Part shown: one piece after another, positions 58,811-64,000 of the stretch
Layout of the letters: each line of letters begins with the position of its first letter
Numbering within the stretch: position 1 is the stretch's first letter
Assembly: GCA_024762925.1 (NCBI GenBank)
Contig: JANTGM010000009.1
Span: 33,445-97,444 of the forward strand
DNA: 64,000 nt
From: Kofleriaceae bacterium
GTDB lineage: Bacteria > Myxococcota_A > Polyangia > Haliangiales > Haliangiaceae
Direction: 5' to 3'
Position numbers and translations under genes: made by a program
Notes under the pieces: model-generated
Told to the model about the DNA's origin: nothing
The model's input: the letters and a program-made list of their open reading frames with translations, nothing else
Database searches by the model: none

Positions 58811-59260
58811 ATGGAAGGTACTATCACCAAGTCAGAGCTCATCGAACACATCTCTGAGCAGCTCAAGCTGCCAACAGGGAAGGCAGAGCAAATCGTCAAT
58901 TGTGTATTCGATTCGATGGTGAAGGCCCTACAAGAGGGCGAAGGCATCGAGATTCGGGGCTTTGGCAGCTTTACGGTTCGCGAATATAAGGCGTATGAGG
59001 GGCGAAACCCTCGAACAGGAGAGACAGTTCATGTGGCTCCCAAGCGTCTTCCATTCTTCAAGGTCGGCAAGGACTTACGCGAGCGGGTCAATCGCTCTCG
59101 TGAGACGGCACCGGGCGAAGGTCCGAAAGGCATTGCCGCGGCACCAGCCAGCATGCCAGCACCGGCACCAAGTCCTCCCACGGATTCCGGTGGCTTTGGG
59201 GGCGGAACTAGTGGCGGCTTTGGCGGGGGCAACGACTCCTCTGGTGGCAACCGTTTCTAG
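58811..59260 (+). CDS. IHF/HU-family DNA-binding protein with Gly-rich C-terminal tail
   Basis: 149 residues: the first ~95 form a standard IHF-like fold (TKSELIEHISEQLKLPTGKAEQIVNCVFDSM, GIEIRGFGSFTVREYKAYEGRNPRTGE, KRLPFFKVGKDLRERVN), including the NPRTGE arm that bends DNA. After it comes an Ala/Pro linker and a GGFGGG tail ending GGNRF, absent from canonical 90-100-residue members. The stop codon lies in the first unit of a 14-bp array. Nucleoid protein with extra disordered region; function of the tail unknown. Confidence 0.92.
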   Translation: MEGTITKSELIEHISEQLKLPTGKAEQIVNCVFDSMVKALQEGEGIEIRGFGSFTVREYKAYEGRNPRTGETVHVAPKRLPFFKVGKDLRERVNRSRETAPGEGPKGIAAAPASMPAPAPSPPTDSGGFGGGTSGGFGGGNDSSGGNRF

Positions 59261-59330
59261 GCAACCGTTTCTAGGCAACCGCTTCTAGGCAAACCGCTTT
59301 TAGCAAACCGCTTTTAGCAAAGCGCGTCTA
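59246..59330. repeat. 14-bp tandem array across the IHF-like stop codon
   Basis: Six units with the consensus GGCAACCGTTTCTA: two identical copies (59246-59259, 59260-59273), one with C for T, then variants GGCAAACCGCTTTTA, GCAAACCGCTTTTA and GCAAAGCGCGTCTA. The first copy encodes the last residues and the TAG of the IHF-like protein; the last abuts the stop of the convergent PEP-utilising gene. Every unit ends in TA(G), so copy-number change leaves the protein end intact. Confidence 0.9.
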
Positions 59331-61250
59331 GGCCTCCAAGGAGCGAACAAGTCGGGCCACCAGCCCGGCTTCTCCGTGCACGCCAACCTCATCGCCGGTT
59401 TCCAGCTCGCGCCAGGCTCGCTTGCACCCAACGATGCATGGGATCGCCAGCTCGCGTGCCATCGCGGCTCCATGTCCCAGGTGCTCACCATATTCACAAA
59501 CCACAGCCACGGCACCGCGAGCTGCCAGCGCATGAGCTGGGGTCACGGTGGGAATCACCAACACAGTCCGATCGTCTGGCCCAATGACAGGGAAGTCGCG
59601 AAGGCGAGCGACGCGAACCACGCGGCCTGTGGTGTAGCCACCTGTTCCAACCCCTCGCCAGATTTCGGCGCTGGGTGGCAGCCGAGTCGGTAGTGGTTCT
59701 CCGCTCGCAAACGAGAGTGGCATCTCGACCTTGCGTTGCTCGGCGAGAGTCATGCGCGCCGCTGCCGCCGATTGCAGCAGAGCTTTTGGCGCATGGGTCG
59801 CGTCCTCCGATTTAAGAACTTCTCTTAGGTCTGCGAAAAATATGGTGTCGCCAATGTCCCACTTCTCGGCAAGAGCGAGTAGCGCGCGTCGAACCACATA
59901 CTGGGCTCGGTAGAAGAGAAGGTCGTCGCTCTCTCGCAAGGATTCCCGCATGGCCGAGTTCGCGTCGGAGGTGCCGAGGCGAATCGCTAGTGCGCGCTCA
60001 ACTCGATCGGGGGTTTCCCCATACGTGGGAACTGAAACGTCCCAGGCTGGTGCGATTGGGGCGACCTGTCGCAGAAGCTCCTGCTTGTCGAGCTTGCCGG
60101 CCAAGAAGCGTGCGATCCACGCGCTTAGAGGATTGCCACCCTGCTGCTCTCCGGCAGCTGCCAGAGCGGGTGCGAGTTCTTCTGTGTAGCACGCAAAGAC
60201 GCTGCGGTAGGCGGCAAGTGCGTCGCTAAGCCGCGGTGTCGCTTGGCCCTCGACAACGTCCAACGCAGCTTCCATCCGTGGGAGTAGATCTTCGTGGAAG
60301 AGCTGCTGAAGGGCATGCTGAGAGAGTACGGTCTTGGCCTCGCTGGATGCTATTGGGCGCCGAGCGGTGTAGAGATAGCCGCCAACAACTCGCATATCGT
60401 ATGGAGCGAGCGCTGCAACTTCTTGCACGAGACCTGCTTGGGCGGGGGAGAGTGGCAGGGGATTGTGTGTGGCGTCCAACCGCCAAAGTCGCTCTTGGTC
60501 TCCCCGGCTAAACGCAAAGAGGGCGCGTAGTTCAGAGTTATTCCTATCGTCCAAGTCTTGTCGATGCACAATCGGACGAGCCTGCAAAATCTGTGGACCG
60601 TCTTGCCCCCAAATCCATTCGATGTCGAGACCGGTGGCGCCATCGAGCACGTCTTCGATGGCAACTGCCAGCGCCCAAAGTTGGCTGGCCTGAAGCTTGG
60701 AAAGCGACGCGTTAGGGGGCACCTGTCCCTCACCCGTCTCGCGATCAATCCACAGTGGGTGCTCGCCGGGCACTTCCAAAATTGCCACCGAGGAGCGAGG
60801 CTGTCCCGGCGGCCGTGTGTAGAGTACCCCGCGGGCCACGGTTGGCGTGACTTGCACTTGCACCACGATCGCAACCCGCGCCTCTTCAGTGATGCCCCGT
60901 GCTTGCAGATAGGCTCGCACCAGCGGTGTCTTTCCGGAGTCGACAACCGCTGTTGCCGCGCGCACAAGGGACTCTTGGTCTACGGCATTGAGCACACTCT
61001 CAAAGAGTCCAGGAGCGGCTGAGTCGCGCAAGTCTTCGACATTTGCTGACGATCGCACCGCAATCGGATAGCCCAGCACCGCTGCAGCCTCGCGAAGCAC
61101 CGCAGAGTCCTCAGCAAGGCTTGGAACCAAGCCAATTGCCGGAGGAACAGGGAGGCCTGCTTGCAACAGACGATGCAGCGTTAGGGCCTTGCGTCCAAGT
61201 TCGGCTGGCGGCACGACACAGGCATCGCCAAGTACTACAGGGGGCGTCAC
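59328..61250 (-). CDS. PEP/pyruvate-binding and PEP-mobilising domain protein
   Basis: 640 residues. The ATP-grasp pyruvate-binding part has IAVRSSANVEDL, VQVQVTPTVARGVLYTRPPG and WGQDGPQILQARPIV. After a linker of ~250 residues comes a swivelling PEP-utiliser domain with the phospho-His segment EYGEHLGHGAAMARELAIPCIVGCK. No large C-terminal PEP barrel as in PpsA, so this resembles rifampicin-phosphotransferase-like or PEP synthase-related enzymes. A pyrophosphoryl or phosphoryl transfer is likely. Acceptor unknown. Convergent with the IHF-like gene. Confidence 0.85.
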   Translation of the reverse strand: MTPPVVLGDACVVPPAELGRKALTLHRLLQAGLPVPPAIGLVPSLAEDSAVLREAAAVLGYPIAVRSSANVEDLRDSAAPGLFESVLNAVDQESLVRAATAVVDSGKTPLVRAYLQARGITEEARVAIVVQVQVTPTVARGVLYTRPPGQPRSSVAILEVPGEHPLWIDRETGEGQVPPNASLSKLQASQLWALAVAIEDVLDGATGLDIEWIWGQDGPQILQARPIVHRQDLDDRNNSELRALFAFSRGDQERLWRLDATHNPLPLSPAQAGLVQEVAALAPYDMRVVGGYLYTARRPIASSEAKTVLSQHALQQLFHEDLLPRMEAALDVVEGQATPRLSDALAAYRSVFACYTEELAPALAAAGEQQGGNPLSAWIARFLAGKLDKQELLRQVAPIAPAWDVSVPTYGETPDRVERALAIRLGTSDANSAMRESLRESDDLLFYRAQYVVRRALLALAEKWDIGDTIFFADLREVLKSEDATHAPKALLQSAAAARMTLAEQRKVEMPLSFASGEPLPTRLPPSAEIWRGVGTGGYTTGRVVRVARLRDFPVIGPDDRTVLVIPTVTPAHALAARGAVAVVCEYGEHLGHGAAMARELAIPCIVGCKRAWRELETGDEVGVHGEAGLVARLVRSLEA

Positions 61251-61285
61251 AGCCGCATAGTACAGGTCTAAGGCCAGCCTGCGGG

Positions 61286-62731
61286 CTAGAAGGTGCCACT
61301 GAGAGCCGCGTGAAAGCCCCCTTGTGTTGGCAGCACAGAGAGCGCTGCGCCCTTGTCGTCAGCTTCCTTGGTCCACAGATAGAAGCCCAGCAGTCCGACC
61401 GCTGCACCACCAGCGACAAGGCCAATGCCAGGCGCTATCGTGTCATAGTTTTCTGGGCACACCACATCGTCGCAGGTACCGGTATCGTGGATTGCGATGA
61501 GGTACGCGCCAAAGCCAACTCCTGTTGCACCAAGTGCCCATGAACTCCAGCGCCACACCGGGCTAATGCCGCCCGTATCGTCACTTGGTTTGCTGTCGCT
61601 CTTGATGATAGGGGTTTCGCCATTGAGCACCTGAATGTCGGCGTTCGCGGGCTTGGAGCCGGCAACGAATTGAGCCAAAGAACGCAGCTGAGACGCAGAA
61701 GGCGCCCCGTTGGAAGGAAGTGGGACGCGGGCAGATACGCCGGTTTCGCGCTGCTCAATCTTTATGGTGCTGGCGACGATCGAATCCTTGCCTTTGAATT
61801 TGTGAAAGCCAACGAGCACGATTTCGTCTGCACCAAGGGCGCGACCGAGTTCCAGTGCCACGCGCTTTTCGTGTTTCGCGCGGGTCGCTTCGTCCTCAAA
61901 GACAAAGCCAACCATTTTGCCGCTAGTACGAAGAGCGCTATCGATAACCGGATCGACGACTAGGGTGTGTGCGCGTCCCGCCGTTATATCGACAATGTGC
62001 ACGCGACCTGCTTGCGCTCCGATTTGGGTGAAGACGCGATAGCGTCCAGGATATAGCTTCACCTTTTGTGAGCCGATGCCTTGATGCTCTTCGTTTATGT
62101 AGACGGTCGCGCCTGGAGCGGCCGCAATCTGCAGCTCGCCTTTTTTCAGCGTTTGCAGGTGCTTGTTGATGCGGCGGAACAGCTTTTCTCCCTCGGGACC
62201 ATACTTTTTGTTGCTCACTTCGCGCTTCGGAAAGCTGCGAATGAACTCTGTCATCGTTGCCTCGAGTTCTGTCGCGTTGCCAAGGCGTGCATGTGCCATC
62301 GACGCCAAGATTAGCGAATCGTAGAAATACTCCCGAAGCTCTTGCTGTCTGGCCATCGTTGCAGGCCGGCTCAGCAGCAACGCGATCGCGCGGTTTGCTG
62401 CGTTGAGCGCACCTTCAAAGCGCAGGTCGACAAAGGCGTTGTAGGCATCGAGGGAGAGTTGACGAGCCTCAGCGATCTGCTTACTGCTCAGTTCATCGGA
62501 TGAGATTGAGTGCTGTGAGTGAATTCGCGTGCCCGTCACCGAGCTTCCCTGAAATCCACTTTTCTTGAGCTCGTCAAGCAGGGGAGCGAGCAGGTAGTCG
62601 GCATCCCGAGGACGGGCACCAACGTGGCTCTCGAGTACGAGCCTTAGCTCGTCTTGTGCACTGGCAACTCGAATGTTGCCGGTGACTGCGGTGAATGCCA
62701 TGGAGGCGATCAGAAGAAGTAGTATGCGCAT
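61286..62731 (-). CDS. PEGA-domain envelope protein
   Basis: 481 residues, signal peptide (LLLLIASMAFTAVTGNIRVASA). A helical region (DAYNAFVDLRFEGALNAANRAIAL...) is followed by a PEGA-like domain (KGELQIAAAPGATVYINEEHQGIGSQKVKLYPGRYRV) of the kind found on surface proteins, and by two C-terminal membrane helices (SWALGATGVGFGAYLI, GIGLVAGGAAVGLLGFYLW), ending ALSGTF. It is 18 bases after its partner and shows the same PEGA plus two-helix plan. Function unknown. Confidence 0.78.
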   Translation of the reverse strand: MRILLLLIASMAFTAVTGNIRVASAQDELRLVLESHVGARPRDADYLLAPLLDELKKSGFQGSSVTGTRIHSQHSISSDELSSKQIAEARQLSLDAYNAFVDLRFEGALNAANRAIALLLSRPATMARQQELREYFYDSLILASMAHARLGNATELEATMTEFIRSFPKREVSNKKYGPEGEKLFRRINKHLQTLKKGELQIAAAPGATVYINEEHQGIGSQKVKLYPGRYRVFTQIGAQAGRVHIVDITAGRAHTLVVDPVIDSALRTSGKMVGFVFEDEATRAKHEKRVALELGRALGADEIVLVGFHKFKGKDSIVASTIKIEQRETGVSARVPLPSNGAPSASQLRSLAQFVAGSKPANADIQVLNGETPIIKSDSKPSDDTGGISPVWRWSSWALGATGVGFGAYLIAIHDTGTCDDVVCPENYDTIAPGIGLVAGGAAVGLLGFYLWTKEADDKGAALSVLPTQGGFHAALSGTF

Positions 62732-62749
62732 GGTGATACGTAGCGAGTG

Positions 62750-63775
62750 TTAGAACCATCCAGAGAGACCAAGGGCGAATCCAGAGGACGTCGGACCGGC
62801 GGAAAAGGCGACAGAATCGCTCTCTTCACTTGGGGCATCTTTGGCCGTGAGAACAAGCGCGGCGCCAACTCCAACCAAGACGGCTCCTGTGGCTACGCTT
62901 GCAATGCCAATACCTTTGGTGTTTCGACGGCCTTCAATGCGGGGCTCGTTTGGCCCGGGTTCGTCTTCGTGAATGGCAATGAAGGTTGCACCGGTTCCGA
63001 GCGCGACCGCACCAACTCCGATTGAGATATATCCCAACATGCGCCGGGTGCCATCGGGCTTTGGTAGCGGATCCAATGAAACAGTGAGCGCCTTATGCTC
63101 GTTGGGGCCAACATCAACCGTCTGGGAAGCGACGCGGTAGCCTTTATGGCGAATCTTGATGCGGTGTTCACCGGGGCGCACTCGATATGATTGCCCTGTT
63201 GGGCCGACCACCTTGTCATCGATGACGAGCACAGCACTAGTCGGATTTGACTGCACATCCAGAAACGTGTCACGAGCCTTTTCAGCGAGCTGTTTGCTGG
63301 CCATCTCGTCGACAAGCTCGCGAATAACGTCGGCCAAACGCTCTGAGGATGAGCAGCGCTGACACACGCGTTGCTCTACTTGTAGGAGATCGGCAGTTGT
63401 CGCTGCATAGAGCTTGGCAACAACGCTTTGATCCGAATCGGGATTTTGGCTGACCCGTCGAATGCGAAGCAACAAGACCCACTCCGCTGGCACCATCTTG
63501 AGAACGTCGCTGCAGTCCTCTGCCTTGGCGTCGTTAAGGCACTCAAGGGCAGCTTCCAGTTCGAAGCCAGCAACCGTTGCGTCATCAAATTCCGTGATAC
63601 CGATGTTGAGTTTTCGCAGCGCATCCGATGCGTTGGACAGCAACAAGTCAACGCCCTCAGCGCCGTCGGGAAGAACGAGGACAGTGCTGACTCTAGGAGT
63701 TGCCGTTGCCTGTGTTGTGCCGACCACAAACCACGTGGCAAGAAGGAGAGCGAAGCTGTGAATTAGTCTCTTCAT
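62750..63775 (-). CDS. PEGA-domain protein, partner of the next gene
   Basis: Start MKRLIHSFALLLATWFVVGTTQA at 63775 gives a signal peptide; the frame extends to a GTG at 63877, which would overlap the previous stop. 341 residues: an N-terminal domain with STVLVLPDGAEGVDLLLSNASDALRKL and Cys pairs (ALECLNDAKAEDC, RVCQRC), a PEGA domain (SAVLVIDDKVVGPTGQSYRVRPGEHRIKIRHKGY), and two helices near the end, finishing GLSGWF. It and the downstream gene may form an envelope pair. Confidence 0.78.
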   Translation of the reverse strand: MKRLIHSFALLLATWFVVGTTQATATPRVSTVLVLPDGAEGVDLLLSNASDALRKLNIGITEFDDATVAGFELEAALECLNDAKAEDCSDVLKMVPAEWVLLLRIRRVSQNPDSDQSVVAKLYAATTADLLQVEQRVCQRCSSSERLADVIRELVDEMASKQLAEKARDTFLDVQSNPTSAVLVIDDKVVGPTGQSYRVRPGEHRIKIRHKGYRVASQTVDVGPNEHKALTVSLDPLPKPDGTRRMLGYISIGVGAVALGTGATFIAIHEDEPGPNEPRIEGRRNTKGIGIASVATGAVLVGVGAALVLTAKDAPSEESDSVAFSAGPTSSGFALGLSGWF

Positions 63776-63873
63776 GGGGACGCCGCAGAGTGTATCGATG
63801 CAAGGGAGTGGAAGTTGTTTGCGAATGTGAGAATCTGCAGTCAGAAGCGATTCGCGTGAAGTCGCCACATGCC

Positions 63874-64000
63874 TCACGAGTGGTTGAGGCCTATGGAGCG
63901 ACAGGCTCGCTCGGTGCCCGGATACACGCCATCGATATCGCAGAACGTCTTGTCGCTCTGGTGATCGCAGCTGCCCTCGCGGCAGGCGAGTGGATCGTCG
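63874..64000 (-). CDS. C-terminal end of a Cys-rich secreted-type protein (partial)
   Basis: Open minus frame from the window end to a TGA at 63874-63876: DPLACREGSCDHQSDKTFCD, DGVYPGTERACRS, GLNHS. Five Cys in 45 residues with C-x4-C and F-C-D patterns are typical of secreted Cys-rich proteins of myxobacteria. The rest lies outside the window. Its stop lies ~100 bases before the PEGA gene start. Confidence 0.55.
   Translation of the reverse strand, partial: DDPLACREGSCDHQSDKTFCDIDGVYPGTERACRSIGLNHS

Noticed and set aside
1..64000. CRISPR array, tRNA or rRNA genes, complete insertion sequences
   Set aside because: The short tandem arrays have no unique spacers of CRISPR size, and no tRNA TPsiC arm/acceptor pattern, rRNA motif, transposase or integrase was recognised.

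Overview
The window is one 64 kb piece of a Gram-negative chromosome of moderate GC. Many lipoproteins with a lipobox, outer-membrane barrels ending in Phe, FG-GAP/UnbV lipoproteins, PEGA-domain proteins, Cys-rich 'DAMPGPD'-type lipoproteins and multi-domain hybrid kinases together suggest Myxococcota or a nearby deltaproteobacterial lineage. A flagellin gene implies flagellar motility. This placement is inference; there is no rRNA or other phylogenetic marker beyond thrS and pyrD. No tRNA, rRNA, CRISPR array, complete IS or prophage was seen.

Layout. 1-5.5 kb: end of a barrel protein, two hybrid histidine kinases, and between them a gene-free stretch with a 9-bp repeat array and a decayed gene; then a truncated transglutaminase relic. 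5.6-7.5 kb: an M28 peptidase lipoprotein and a nitrobindin-like protein, separated by a second copy of the decayed gene. 7.5-11.7 kb: a sulfane-sulfur (persulfide) module with a DUF442-type phosphatase/rhodanese-like protein, TauE/SafE exporter, sigma-54 activator (FisR-like), persulfide dioxygenase and two YeeE/YedE half-transporters. Sigma-54-type -24/-12 sequences lie in front of both minus-strand operons. 11.8-19.7 kb: HDOD protein operon, manA, PafA-like phosphatase, pyrD and a third hybrid kinase. 19.8-25.9 kb: LicC-like nucleotidyltransferase, DUF2061, Na+/alanine symporter, RlmI-like methyltransferase, class II DAHP synthase and PHP phosphatase. 26-30.5 kb: a large conserved protein of unknown function, EVE protein, YiiX-like protein, and a nickel superoxide dismutase cluster (small His-rich membrane protein, sodN, sodX).

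30.5-43.2 kb: membrane-tethered PD-(D/E)XK protein, a lipase-like lipoprotein gene broken at a (GAGC)4 tetranucleotide repeat, a 24-residue-repeat lipoprotein, a short flagellin followed by a run of hairpins, acetyl-CoA hydrolase/transferase and an M6 (immune inhibitor A) metalloprotease. 43.3-48.1 kb: thrS, sulfatase-superfamily lipoprotein, DUF2288 and DUF3127. 48.2-58.6 kb: NTP_transf_5 protein, receiver/J-like/TPR protein, Omp85-type barrel, CRTAC1-like FG-GAP lipoprotein, YheT-like hydrolase, HEAT-repeat protein and an anchored unknown. 58.8-64 kb: IHF/HU-like protein with a Gly-rich tail and a 14-bp repeat array across its stop codon, a PEP/pyruvate-binding enzyme, two PEGA-domain proteins and the end of a Cys-rich protein.

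The most interesting items are the tetranucleotide-repeat frameshift in the lipase-like gene, the sigma-54/persulfide regulon, the His-rich small protein in front of sodN-sodX, the paired decayed gene with no recognised family, and the two short tandem-repeat arrays. Most of the rest is ordinary chromosomal content.
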